A stretch of DNA of 21,296 bases from Lysobacterales bacterium UBA5700 (GCA_002420085.1 DIHI01000117.1:4422-25717), one strand, 5' to 3'; shown: positions 1 to 8,339, counted from the first letter of the stretch. The notes: a model not told the origin generated them from the sequence alone. A program made the numbers and translations.

Positions 1-30
1 AGGGGTGGAGCATTCGGGGGCCGGTCATGA
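1..30 (+). CDS. 3' end of an upstream gene, probably DUF58 family (partial)
   Basis: Bases 1-30 read in frame 1 give nine codons (RGGAFGGRS) and a TGA at 28-30. That stop overlaps the ATG of the next gene in an ATGA arrangement, the same coupling seen at other junctions of this operon. The fragment is too short to identify by itself. In bacteria with this gene order (MoxR ATPase, DUF58 protein, DUF4381 protein, VWA proteins, BatD) the gene before DUF4381 is usually the DUF58 protein, so the product name is an inference from synteny alone. Confidence 0.45.
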   Translation, partial: RGGAFGGRS

Positions 31-503
31 TGCCGGTGCCACTCCCGCATGACATCGTGATGCCGCCGGCTGCGCCCTGGTGGCCGCCGGCGCCGGGCTG
101 GTGGCTGTTGGCTCTGGCGGTGCTGGGGTTGGGCGGGTGGCTGCTGCGCGTTGGGCTGCGCCGGCGGCGTCGCCGTCGCTGGCGGCAGCGGCTGCTGGCA
201 GAATTCGAGCATCGGGTTGCCGTGGCCGGGGTGTCCGAGTCGGAGCGACTGGCCGCTGCCCTGGTCCTGATCCGTCGGCTGGTACGGCGTTCGGCGCCCC
301 GCCTGGCAGCCAGCAGCGGCTCCGAGTGGCTGCGCTTTCTCGATGGTGAGGATCCGAATCGGCCGTTCAGTACCGGTGTGGGACGGGCGGTGCTGGATGC
401 CCCGTACCGCTCCGATCTGGCGGCTGACACGAGTGCCGTCCTGATCGATCTGTTGCGGCGACGCCTGCACCAGTTACTGGTCGAGGTCGCCCACGATGCC
501 TGA
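27..503 (+). CDS. DUF4381 domain-containing membrane protein
   Basis: This 158-residue protein is a small inner-membrane protein of the MoxR/Bat gene cluster. The N-terminus carries the Trp/Pro-rich family signature (PWWPPAPGWWLLA, about residues 17-29) that leads into one membrane helix at about 25-44. A run of seven arginines (45-51) and a Trp follow, which places the C-terminal part in the cytoplasm by the positive-inside rule. The rest looks like a soluble helical region (EFEHRVAVAG, ERLAAALVLIRRLVRR, GSEWLRFLDG). The family is of unknown biochemical function; members sit between DUF58 and VWA genes and are thought to support the VWA complex. The start is one of two adjacent ATGs (27 or 30); the first gives an ATGA overlap with the upstream stop. 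The stop overlaps the next gene by 8 nt, so translational coupling is likely. Confidence 0.85.
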   Translation: MMPVPLPHDIVMPPAAPWWPPAPGWWLLALAVLGLGGWLLRVGLRRRRRRRWRQRLLAEFEHRVAVAGVSESERLAAALVLIRRLVRRSAPRLAASSGSEWLRFLDGEDPNRPFSTGVGRAVLDAPYRSDLAADTSAVLIDLLRRRLHQLLVEVAHDA

Positions 504-1467
504 ACTGGCCTGGCCCTGGATGCTTCTGGCGGTGCCGGCACCGCTGCTGGTGGTCTGGTGGCTGCGCCCGGCCGAGCCGGGTGGGGCCGCCCTGCGCATG
601 CCGGCCCTGGCCGACTGGCGGGCATCCGGTGGCCAGGGCCGGCGTCTGCCGAAGGTATCGCTCGGGTTCTGGCTGCTGTGGCTGCTGCTCTGTCTCGCCG
701 CTGCCCGACCACAATGGCTGGGCGAGCCACTGGCTCCGCCTCGGCCGGCCCGCGACCTGATGCTGGCGATCGATCTGTCCGGCTCGATGGCCGAGGACGA
801 CATGCGGCTGGCCGGTCGGCGCATCGATCGGCTGTCGGCCGCCAAGGCGGTGCTCGGCGATTTCCTGGAACGACGGCGTGGCGACCGGGTCGGTCTGATC
901 GTGTTCGGCCGACACGCCTATCCATTGGTGCCGCTGACCTTCGATGTCGCCAGCGTCGATGCCCAGTTGGCCGATCTCACGGTCGGCATGGCCGGACGCG
1001 AGACGGCGATCGGCGACGCCGTCGCGCTGGCGGTCAAGCGACTGCGCGAACGCCCGCGTTCGCAGCGGGTACTGGTTCTGCTCACCGATGGCGTCAACAC
1101 GGCCGGTGTACTCGGTCCCGAGCGCGCGCTGGAACTGGCGCAGGCCGAGGGTGTGCGCATCCACAGCATCGGTTTCGGATCCGATTCCCGGGCCGATCCG
1201 CTGGCCAGTCTGCTGCCGGTCGCCGACGGCATCGACGAGCAGAGTCTGCGTGCCTTGGCCGAGGGCACGGGCGGGCAGTATTTCCGTGCCACCGATACTC
1301 GTGAACTGGCCGGCATCTATCAGACGATCGACCGGATCGAGCCGATCGAGGCCGAGGGACAGCCAGTCCGTCCCCGCCATGAGCTGTACTTCTGGCCGCT
1401 GGCGGCGGCCCTGCTGTGCTGGCTGCTGGCGGCCCTGGTCATCCGATGGCGGGGTCTGACGTCATGA
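496..1467 (+). CDS. batA: VWA domain membrane protein, BatA-like
   Basis: This 323-residue protein is anchored by two N-terminal helices (about 6-23 and 55-71) and one near the C-terminus (about 298-318), with a von Willebrand A domain between them. The metal-dependent adhesion site is intact: DLSGS at 93-97 gives DxSxS, T170 sits in GRETAIGDA, and D198 in LLTDG. The architecture and length match BatA, which was named from the Bacteroides aerotolerance cluster. Members are thought to form envelope complexes with BatB, BatD and a MoxR AAA+ ATPase, but the exact role in Proteobacteria is unclear. The start overlaps the DUF4381 stop by 8 nt. The TGA overlaps the next ATG (ATGA at 1464-1467). A MoxR gene would be expected upstream of the window. 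Confidence 0.85.
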   Translation: MPELAWPWMLLAVPAPLLVVWWLRPAEPGGAALRMPALADWRASGGQGRRLPKVSLGFWLLWLLLCLAAARPQWLGEPLAPPRPARDLMLAIDLSGSMAEDDMRLAGRRIDRLSAAKAVLGDFLERRRGDRVGLIVFGRHAYPLVPLTFDVASVDAQLADLTVGMAGRETAIGDAVALAVKRLRERPRSQRVLVLLTDGVNTAGVLGPERALELAQAEGVRIHSIGFGSDSRADPLASLLPVADGIDEQSLRALAEGTGGQYFRATDTRELAGIYQTIDRIEPIEAEGQPVRPRHELYFWPLAAALLCWLLAALVIRWRGLTS

Positions 1468-3341
1468 TGGCGGCTGCTTTCGATTGGCTGGCGAGCCTGC
1501 ATCTGCTTCGCCCACACGGGTTGTGGGCGTTGGCCGCGCTGCCCGTCTGGCTGTGGTTGCTGTGGCGTGGTGGCGGCGATGCGGTGTGGCGCGAGGCGGT
1601 CGATCCGGCCTTGCGGTCGCGGGTTCTGGTCGATGCCGGGCCGGGCCGCCGCCGGATGCCGCTGGCCCTGCTGGCGCTCGCCTGGTGTCTGGCGGTGCTG
1701 GCTCTGGCTGGCCCGGCATGGCATGAGATCGATGCCCCGATGCAGGTCGCCGAGGCGCCACTGGTGATCGCTGTCGATCTGTCCTCGCGCCAGCGGGCCG
1801 GCGACCTGCCACCGAGCCGGATCGTCCGCATGCGGATCAAACTGCGGCAACTGCTGGGACTGCGCACCGACGGTCAGGTCGGCCTGCTGGCCTACGCCGA
1901 GAGCGCCCATACGGTGGCGCCGCTGACCGACGATGTCGGTACGGTCGCCGCATTGATCGATGCGCTCGATCCAAGCCTGATGCCGGCCGACGGCCAGCGT
2001 GCCGATCGCGCCATCGCCCGGGCAGCGCGCCTGCTCGACGGGGCAGGTTTCGCGACCGGCGATATTCTGCTGCTGAGCGATCGCGCCGACGCACGGGCGG
2101 AAGCCGCCGCCGCCGAGGTCAGCGCGCGCGGGTATCGGGTTTCGGTGCTGGGCCTGGGCACCACGACCGGTGCCCCGGTGGCCGACGCCGAGGGCAATTT
2201 TGCCCGGATCCGGGGTGGCGATCTGGTGTTGGCCCGCTTGCAGCCGGACAGTCTGCGCGCCCTGGCTCGGGCTGGGGGTGGCGGCTATGCCGAATTGACG
2301 GCCGATGACGCCGACCTGCGCAGCCTCGGACTTGCCGAGGTCGGGTCGGCGGTGGAGCATCGCGATGGCGATGATCGTGCGGCGCGGCACTGGCGTGATG
2401 AGGGGCCGTGGCTGCTGTTGCTGGTCCTGCCCCTGGTCCTGGTCGGGGCCAGGCGTGCCGGATTCTTGCTGGTGCTGGCATTGGCATTCCTGCCGCTGCG
2501 ACCGGCTGCCGCGTTTGGCTGGGACGATCTGTGGCAGCGGCCGGACCAGCAGGCCGATGCGGCCATGGCGCGCGGCGCGTTCGAGACGGCCCGAGACACC
2601 GCTCGCGATCCCGATCGGATCGCGGCGGCGGCCTACCGGGCCGGCGACTACGCCGTCGCCGCCCTGGCCTGGTCCGGCCGCGACGATGCCATCGGCCATT
2701 ACAACCGGGGCAATGCCCTGGCGCAGTTGCAGCGTTTCGATGAGGCGATCGCCGCCTATGACCGTGCTCTGGCGCTCGATCCCGATCTGACCGAGGCGGC
2801 GGCCAATCGCGCTGCGGTCGAGCAGGCGCGCCAGCAGCAGCGCCAGCAGCCGGGCGGCGGCGATTCCGATCCGGGCGAACCTCAGGATGGCGAATCGCAG
2901 GACGGCGAATCGCAGCCGGGCTCGGATGCCGATGGCTCGGATGGCTCCGATGGCAGCGATCAAGGCGATCAGGGCGCTGCGCCGAGTCCGGACGCGGCCC
3001 GTGATCAGAGCGGACGCGATCGGCGTTCGGAGGGGGCCGGCGAGTCATCCTCCGATGCCGCGCCGGAGGCCGACAGTGGCGACCCGCAGGCCCGTGAAGC
3101 CGCCGAGCAGGCGCTGCGCGAAGCCATGGATGCCGCCCTGGCCGAGCGTCAGGGTGATGCCGAGCCCGGTGAGCGCGAGGGCGCTGCGCTCGGCACGGCG
3201 GATGAGGAAAGCCCGGAAGACGAGCAGCGTCGTGCGCTGGAGCAGACCCTGCGGCGCCTGCCCGACGATCCGGGTGGCCTGCTCAGGCGGAAATTCGCGA
3301 TCGAACTTCAGAACCAGCAGCGCAACGGCGAGGAACCATGA
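1464..3341 (+). CDS. VWA-TPR fusion membrane protein, BatB/BatC-like
   Basis: I chose the ATG at 1464 (625 residues) because it overlaps the preceding TGA as ATGA; the frame stays open to 1416, but that start would lie inside batA. Predicted helices lie at about 19-34, 65-83, 314-329 and 332-349. The VWA domain covers about 98-290. Its MIDAS is degenerate: the motif reads DLSSR at 105-109, so the second serine of DxSxS is Arg109. A BatC-like part follows the last helix, with a TPR motif at about 408-455 (GHYNRGNALAQLQRFDEA). Then comes a Gln/Asp/Ser/Gly-rich acidic stretch (about 457-590) containing short tandem GSD and DGES repeats, and a charged C-terminus. Fusion of BatB and BatC is common in Gammaproteobacteria. 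I infer that the VWA domain scaffolds the complex and that the TPR and acidic tail bind partners outside the membrane. Confidence 0.85.
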   Translation: MMAAAFDWLASLHLLRPHGLWALAALPVWLWLLWRGGGDAVWREAVDPALRSRVLVDAGPGRRRMPLALLALAWCLAVLALAGPAWHEIDAPMQVAEAPLVIAVDLSSRQRAGDLPPSRIVRMRIKLRQLLGLRTDGQVGLLAYAESAHTVAPLTDDVGTVAALIDALDPSLMPADGQRADRAIARAARLLDGAGFATGDILLLSDRADARAEAAAAEVSARGYRVSVLGLGTTTGAPVADAEGNFARIRGGDLVLARLQPDSLRALARAGGGGYAELTADDADLRSLGLAEVGSAVEHRDGDDRAARHWRDEGPWLLLLVLPLVLVGARRAGFLLVLALAFLPLRPAAAFGWDDLWQRPDQQADAAMARGAFETARDTARDPDRIAAAAYRAGDYAVAALAWSGRDDAIGHYNRGNALAQLQRFDEAIAAYDRALALDPDLTEAAANRAAVEQARQQQRQQPGGGDSDPGEPQDGESQDGESQPGSDADGSDGSDGSDQGDQGAAPSPDAARDQSGRDRRSEGAGESSSDAAPEADSGDPQAREAAEQALREAMDAALAERQGDAEPGEREGAALGTADEESPEDEQRRALEQTLRRLPDDPGGLLRRKFAIELQNQQRNGEEP

Positions 3342-5101
3342 GCGGTGAGATGCGAACCGGAACAGCGGCTGTGAACAGCCGGGGCGATCGAACCTGGGTC
3401 GGCCTGACTGGCGCACGCCGAGCACGGCGCGACGCCATCCGTCGCGACCCGCCGGGCCGCAGTGAGGTCCGCAACGATGCCCGAAACGATTGCCGGCTGG
3501 GGCGCCAGATTGCGCTCTGGCTGCTGCTGACGCTGGCGGGTACCTCGGCCAGTGCCGCCATTCGCGCCAGTCTCGATCGCGATCAGATCCGGCTCGGCGA
3601 AACCGTCACCTTGACGGTCGAAGTCGAAGGCATCTCCGGTGATCCGGACTTCGGACACCTGCCCGCCGGCCTGACCGTGCGTGGCCAGTCGAACAGCCGG
3701 GAGACCCGCGTCATCGCCGGCCAGGTCACCACCAGCACGGTCTGGACCTTGGCGCTGGAGCCGGGGCGGATCGGCGAGTTCACCATTCCCGCCTTCGAGG
3801 TGGCCGGCGAGCGCAGCGCGCCGATCGTTCTGCGGGTTGCCGAATCGCCGCGTGGCGTGGCAGCGGCCGGTGAACCGGTCTTTCTCGACGCCGAGATCGA
3901 CAGTCGAGAGCCCTACGTCGGACAACTGGTGGTCTACACCGTGCGTCTGCACTACGCGGTGCAATTGATCGACGGTGATCTGCATGCCCCGGAGGCGAGC
4001 GTCGGCGAACTGCGTCAGATCGGTCGCGACCGCAACTACTCCGCTCGCATCGACGGTCGCGAATACGCCGTGGTCGAACGGCGTTTTGCCTATCTCCCCG
4101 GTCAGCGCGGCGCAGTCGCCCTGGCCCCGGCCCGGTTTCGCGGACGGGCGTTGGACAACAGCGGCCGGCTGTCGATGTTCGGTGGCCGCGTGGTCGCCGC
4201 GATCGGACCGGATCTGGACGTGCAGGTGCGGCCTCGGCCCGCCGGGACGGCCGATCCCTGGCTGCCGGCACAGGCGATCACGATTGCCCAGGAGCTTCCG
4301 TCGGCCGGGCCGATCCGGGCCGGCGAGCCGTTCACCCTGCGCCAGACTGCCCGCATCGAGGGCGTGGTCTCCGAGCAATTCGCCGCCCCGCCAGTGCCGC
4401 AGATTCCCGGTGCCCAGGTCTTCGAGGAAGCCCCGGAATTCACCGAAACGCTGGGCGAGCACGGCCCGGTGCTGGAGTGGCGGCGGTCGCTGGCGGGCGT
4501 TCCTGATCGACCCGGAACACTGGAGATCCCGGCCTGGCATCTGGACTGGTGGAATCTCGCCAGCGACCGGGCCGATCGGGCCGGGTCGCAGCCGTTGTCG
4601 GTCACGGTCGAACCGGCCTCGACGCGCGCCGGTGGCATTGCCTTGGGCGATGCCCAGGATGCACCGGGCAGCGCCGTGCGACCGGGTTTCTGGCCCTGGC
4701 TCAGCCTGCTGCTGGCGGGTGGGTGGGTGGCCACCGCCTGGCGCCTGTATCGAATCCGGCGGCCCGCTGGCCCGGTCCGGACCCGTGCGGCCGAGGCCGG
4801 TCCGGGCCGGCGCTCGACGCTCGATCGTGCGCTTGGTGGCGGCGATCTGTCGGCCATCGCCGAAGCGCTGATCGCCCGCGCCCCGGCGCCCCGGCCCAAT
4901 GGCTTGCCGGCCCTGGCCGAGCGGCTGGTCGATGACGATCAGGCGCAGGCGGTGCTGGCGCTCGATCGGGTGCTGTGGGGACGCGGTGATCCGGCCGCAA
5001 CCCGTGAACGGCTGCGCGCCGCCTTCGCTCGTCCCCCCCGGTTTCGCAGCGCATCCGACGCCGATGACGGTGTCCCCGAGTTGCCGCCGCTGAACCCGTG
5101 A
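3338..5101 (+). CDS. batD: BatD family protein
   Basis: This 587-residue protein is the last gene of the Bat-type operon. A hydrophobic secretion signal (about 58-69, ALWLLLTLAGTS) ends at a likely cleavage site ASA/AI (73/74). Mature beta-rich domains follow, beginning RASLDRDQIRLGETVTLTVE, a typical BatD opening. One helix at about 449-468 (PGFWPWLSLLLAGGW) precedes a roughly 120-residue cytoplasmic tail. BatD proteins are periplasmic, membrane-anchored partners of the VWA proteins. The ATG at 3338 overlaps the previous TGA (ATGA) and has AGGA just upstream at a short spacing. This start puts about 57 mostly polar, Arg-rich residues before the signal. An ATG at 3350 and a GTG at 3371 are alternatives, but no in-frame ATG lies close to the hydrophobic core. 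Confidence 0.85.
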   Translation: MSGEMRTGTAAVNSRGDRTWVGLTGARRARRDAIRRDPPGRSEVRNDARNDCRLGRQIALWLLLTLAGTSASAAIRASLDRDQIRLGETVTLTVEVEGISGDPDFGHLPAGLTVRGQSNSRETRVIAGQVTTSTVWTLALEPGRIGEFTIPAFEVAGERSAPIVLRVAESPRGVAAAGEPVFLDAEIDSREPYVGQLVVYTVRLHYAVQLIDGDLHAPEASVGELRQIGRDRNYSARIDGREYAVVERRFAYLPGQRGAVALAPARFRGRALDNSGRLSMFGGRVVAAIGPDLDVQVRPRPAGTADPWLPAQAITIAQELPSAGPIRAGEPFTLRQTARIEGVVSEQFAAPPVPQIPGAQVFEEAPEFTETLGEHGPVLEWRRSLAGVPDRPGTLEIPAWHLDWWNLASDRADRAGSQPLSVTVEPASTRAGGIALGDAQDAPGSAVRPGFWPWLSLLLAGGWVATAWRLYRIRRPAGPVRTRAAEAGPGRRSTLDRALGGGDLSAIAEALIARAPAPRPNGLPALAERLVDDDQAQAVLALDRVLWGRGDPAATRERLRAAFARPPRFRSASDADDGVPELPPLNP

Positions 5102-5123
5102 TCGGCCGGTGGCAGTGATCGGA

Positions 5124-5143
5124 CGGCCAGGGTCGGCTGGCCG
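5124..5143 (+). terminator. Hairpin after batD, possible terminator
   Basis: Arms CGGCCAG and CTGGCCG (7 bp) enclose a 6-base loop, 22 bases after the batD stop and before the next gene's promoter region. No U-run follows, so intrinsic termination is uncertain. It could instead protect the 3' end of the mRNA. Confidence 0.35.
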
Positions 5144-5204
5144 CCGGGCGCCGGTTGCAGTCGCTGTCGCGTGCCGATTTCGGCGGATCGGCCAGCACCG
5201 GAGG

Positions 5205-5233
5205 TCGGGCAGTTCGGCGCGGTGGTGTATCCT
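5205..5233 (+). promoter_or_regulatory. Weak candidate sigma-70 promoter for the symporter pair
   Basis: A TATCCT hexamer at 5228-5233 matches TATAAT at four positions and lies 33 bp before the ATG at 5267. The hexamer 17 bp upstream (TCGGGC, 5205-5210) is a poor -35. A long-range dyad, CGGAGG at 5199-5204 with CCTCCG at 5231-5236, overlaps it. I looked for glycine-riboswitch core sequences here, because these sometimes precede AGCS symporters, and saw none. Confidence 0.28.
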
Positions 5234-5266
5234 CCGAACCTCATTGAACGTGGCGGAGCCCACACC

Positions 5267-6907
5267 ATGCTTGCAAACGTACTCGTCCTGCTCACGGCCC
5301 TCATGCTGCCGTTGGGCGCATTTGCTCAGACCGGATCGGCGCAGCCCGAGCCGGTACCGGTCGAGTCGGCACCGACCGTATCAGCGGTCGCGCCGGCGGC
5401 CGACGGAGCGAGCGCAACCCAGGCAGGACTGGACGATCGGATCGATGCCGCGATCCGGCCGATCGCCGATGCTGTTTCCGACGCGATCTTCTACGAAGTG
5501 CCCATTGGCGGGGTCGGCTTCCCGTTGATCGTCGGCTGGCTCGTGCTGGCCGGGTTGATCTGCACCATCGCTTTCAAGTTCATCAATTTGCGCGGCTTCG
5601 GCCACGGCTTTCGGCTGCTGCGCGGCGATTATGACGACCCGAAGGCGCCCGGCGAAGTCACTTATTTCCAGGCCCTGACCTCGGCAGTCTCGGGTACGGT
5701 CGGACTCGGCAATATCGCCGGTGTGGCGGTTGCCATCACCCTGGGTGGGCCGGGCGCGACTTTCTGGATGATCCTGGCCGGCCTGTTCGGCATGTCGACC
5801 AAATTCGTCGAGTGTACGCTCGGCACCAAGTACCGCCTGGTCAAGGCCGACGGCACCATTTCCGGTGGGCCGATGTACTACCTCAGCCGTGGCATCGGCG
5901 AGACCTACCCGCGCCTGAAGACCGTCGGCTGGGTGCTGGCAGCAATCTTTGCGGTCTGCACCATGCTCGGCGCGATCGGCGCCGGGGCGATGTTCCAGGC
6001 CAACCAGGCCTACTCGCAGTGGTTGGGCGTCACCGGTGGCGACGAAGGCATTCTCGGCGACCGTGGCTGGCTGTTCGGTCTGGTCTATGCGCTGATCGCC
6101 GGTGTTGTGGTGATCGGTGGCATCACCCGGATCGGTAACGTCACCGCCAAGCTGGTGCCGGCGATGGGTGCGCTTTACATTGTTGCCTGCCTGATCGTGC
6201 TGATCGGCGACTTCCACCTGATCCCGACCGCCTTCATGGCGATCATCGACGGGGCGTTCACCGCCGAGGGCGTGACCGGCGGAGTGATCGGCGCCCTGAT
6301 CCAGGGTTTCCGCCGCGCCTCGTTCTCCAACGAGTCCGGACTCGGCTCCTCGGCGATCGCCCACTCGACCATCAAGACCCGCGAGCCGGTTTCGGCCGGC
6401 ATGGTTGCGATCTGGGAGCCGTTCGTCGATACGGTGGTGATTTGTACCATGTCCGCCCTGGTGATCGTGATCAGCGGGGTTTACCTCAATGATCAAGATG
6501 CCGTGGGCGTGCAACTCAGCTCGGCGGCCTTCGCTACGGTGATGCCCTGGTTCCCGCCGGTGCTGGCCTTGATCGTGCTGATGTTCGCGTTCTCGACCAC
6601 CATCACCTGGGGTTATTACGGCGCCAAGGCGGCCAGCTTCCTGGCCGGCGAGTCCAAGGCGGTGCTCTATGGCTTCAAGGTCTTCTACCTCGGCATGGTC
6701 ATCGCGGGCTGCACGATGCCGCTCGGCAGTATCGTCGGCATCGCAGACGGCCTGCTGTTCATCATGGCGATCCCGAACCTGATCGGCGTCTATCTGCTGA
6801 TGCCGGCGTTGCGGCGCGAGGTCGATTCCTATTGGCTGCGGTTGCGCGCGGGTGAGATTCCGACCCGTGCCCAACGCGAGGCTGCTGCCGCCGGCAGCGC
6901 ACACTGA
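5267..6907 (+). CDS. Sodium:alanine/glycine symporter, AGCS family
   Basis: This 546-residue carrier imports small neutral amino acids (alanine or glycine) with sodium. The ATG at 5267 is preceded by GGAG at 5255-5258 (8-nt spacing) and starts a clear signal-like segment; the frame stays open upstream but without comparable support. AGCS signatures are visible: GTVGLGNIAGVAVAITLGGP near 144-163, PGATFWMILAGLFGMSTKF from about 161, a Gly/Pro segment TISGGPMYYLSRG, and FRRASFSNESGLGSSAIAHS around 347-367. About ten hydrophobic segments follow the N-terminus. Unlike many AGCS proteins of roughly 450 residues, it begins with a hydrophobic leader ending GAFAQ. An Ala/Pro/Val-rich stretch of about 60 residues then precedes the first conserved helix. 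The following symporter gene starts 16 nt downstream and is probably cotranscribed. The exact substrate cannot be read from sequence. Confidence 0.9.
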   Translation: MLANVLVLLTALMLPLGAFAQTGSAQPEPVPVESAPTVSAVAPAADGASATQAGLDDRIDAAIRPIADAVSDAIFYEVPIGGVGFPLIVGWLVLAGLICTIAFKFINLRGFGHGFRLLRGDYDDPKAPGEVTYFQALTSAVSGTVGLGNIAGVAVAITLGGPGATFWMILAGLFGMSTKFVECTLGTKYRLVKADGTISGGPMYYLSRGIGETYPRLKTVGWVLAAIFAVCTMLGAIGAGAMFQANQAYSQWLGVTGGDEGILGDRGWLFGLVYALIAGVVVIGGITRIGNVTAKLVPAMGALYIVACLIVLIGDFHLIPTAFMAIIDGAFTAEGVTGGVIGALIQGFRRASFSNESGLGSSAIAHSTIKTREPVSAGMVAIWEPFVDTVVICTMSALVIVISGVYLNDQDAVGVQLSSAAFATVMPWFPPVLALIVLMFAFSTTITWGYYGAKAASFLAGESKAVLYGFKVFYLGMVIAGCTMPLGSIVGIADGLLFIMAIPNLIGVYLLMPALRREVDSYWLRLRAGEIPTRAQREAAAAGSAH

Positions 6908-6923
6908 GTTCGGGAGCCTGCAC

Positions 6924-8222
6924 GTGACTGTCGCTGATCGCCGCGCGGGGCTGCCGCTGCACACCCGGATGCTGATCGGTTTCGTGGTCGGCGCCCTGGC
7001 TGGACTGGCCGGCAATGCCTGGGCGACCGAGTCGCTCTGGCTGAGCGTGGTCGTCACCTATGTCGCCGACCCGGTCGGTCAGGTGTTCTTGCGCCTGCTG
7101 TTCATGCTGGTCATCCCGCTGGTGTTCTCGGCGTTGGTGCTGGGCGTGGTCGAGATCGGCGATCCGAAGTCGCTGGGGCGAATCGGCATCAAGACCCTGG
7201 CCTGGGTGTTCATCGTAACCACGGTTGCCGCTGCCATCGGTCTGATCGCAGTCAACCTGCTGCAACCGGGACTCGGCCTGCCGCCGGAACTCGGCCAGGC
7301 CCTGCTTGCCGAGGGCGCCGAGCGAGCCGGTGCCATCGCGGAACGCCGGGAGGCGATCTCGGGGATCGAACTGTTGCTCAACATCGTTCCGCGCAACCCG
7401 CTGGCGGCGGCGGTCAATGGCGATCTGATCGCGGTGATGTTCTTCTCGTTGATGTTCGGCATCGCTGCCGCCGTGCTCCAGACCGAAGGCACCCGCAGCT
7501 TCGTGGGTACCGTTCAGGGCGTCTACGACATCAGCCTGAAGCTGATCGGCTGGGTGATCGAACTGGCGCCGTTCGCGGTCGCCGCCCTGCTGTTCGCGAT
7601 CTGTGCGCGACTGGGACTGGGCGTGCTGGAGCAACTGGCGCGCTACGTGTTCACCGTGATCCTGGCGCTCGCCTTCCATTTCTTCGTGGTGTTTCCGGTG
7701 CTGCTCCGGGTGCTCGGCGGCATGTCGCCGCTGGCCTTCTTCAAGGGCGCCGAGCCGGCGATCCTGACCGCCTTCTCGACCTCCTCGTCGAGTGCGACCC
7801 TGCCGACCACACTCAAGGTCGCCGAGGAAAACCTCAACGTGCCGCGTCGGGTCAGCCGCTTCGTCTGCACCCTGGGCGCCACCGCCAACATGAACGGCAC
7901 CGCCCTGTTCGAGGGCATCACGGTGCTGTTTCTGGCGCAGTTCTTCGGGGTCGAACTGAGCTTCATCCAGCAATGCCTGGTGCTGATGATGTGTGTGCTG
8001 GGCGGCATCGGCGCGGCCGGCGTGCCCGGTGGCTCGCTGCCGGTGATCGCCATGATCCTGGCGATGTTCGGAATTCCGCCCGAGGGCATTGGCCTGATTC
8101 TGGGCGTCGATCGCCTGCTCGACATGTGCCGCACCACGGTCAATGTCGGCGGCGACCTGGTCGGCGCGGTGGTGATCGCCCGTGGCGAAGGGCGCGCCGA
8201 GTCACTGCAAGAAGCGGCATAG
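6924..8222 (+). CDS. Dicarboxylate/amino acid:cation symporter (DAACS, SDF family)
   Basis: This 432-residue protein is a sodium- or proton-coupled carrier of the GltP/DctA/EAAT fold. I chose the GTG at 6924 because GGGAG at 6912-6916 lies 7 nt before it and it follows the previous stop without overlap; an ATG at 6852 would overlap that gene by 56 nt. Family landmarks are the serine-rich hairpin-1 loop (STSSSSATLPTT, about 285-296), an NMNGT motif at 322-326 and GVPGGS in hairpin 2. DMCRT at 400-404 is followed by VNVGGD. Arg403 aligns with the arginine that binds the side-chain carboxylate in GltPh, so aspartate, glutamate or a C4-dicarboxylate is the likely substrate. The usual Asp of NMDGT is Asn324 here. 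The extended hydrophilic loop near residues 114-139 is within family variation. It is the second gene of a two-symporter unit. Confidence 0.92.
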   Translation: MTVADRRAGLPLHTRMLIGFVVGALAGLAGNAWATESLWLSVVVTYVADPVGQVFLRLLFMLVIPLVFSALVLGVVEIGDPKSLGRIGIKTLAWVFIVTTVAAAIGLIAVNLLQPGLGLPPELGQALLAEGAERAGAIAERREAISGIELLLNIVPRNPLAAAVNGDLIAVMFFSLMFGIAAAVLQTEGTRSFVGTVQGVYDISLKLIGWVIELAPFAVAALLFAICARLGLGVLEQLARYVFTVILALAFHFFVVFPVLLRVLGGMSPLAFFKGAEPAILTAFSTSSSSATLPTTLKVAEENLNVPRRVSRFVCTLGATANMNGTALFEGITVLFLAQFFGVELSFIQQCLVLMMCVLGGIGAAGVPGGSLPVIAMILAMFGIPPEGIGLILGVDRLLDMCRTTVNVGGDLVGAVVIARGEGRAESLQEAA

Positions 8223-8317
8223 CGGTCGATCCGCTGCGGATGAGGCCGGCCGGCCATTGCCCGGCTCCGGCCATCGCGAGCCCCGTCCCGGACGGTGTCA
8301 CGTCCTGAGTGTGTCGT

Positions 8318-8339
8318 TCTGCGGCCTGCGGGCCGCAGA
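8318..8339 (+). terminator. Hairpin after the symporter operon, probable terminator
   Basis: Perfect 9-bp arms, TCTGCGGCC and GGCCGCAGA, enclose the loop TGCG, 96 bases after the symporter stop. No T-run follows. It is the strongest stem in this stretch and probably separates the symporter transcript from the regulatory region downstream. Confidence 0.45.

Noticed and set aside
3308..5263. 651-codon minus-strand frame opposite batD
   Set aside because: Arg/Gly/Pro/His-rich composition with no recognisable domain; a shadow of batD, whose features are clear.
5102..5266. Glycine riboswitch before the AGCS symporter
   Set aside because: The conserved core sequences of glycine aptamers are not visible; only generic GC-rich hairpins occur.
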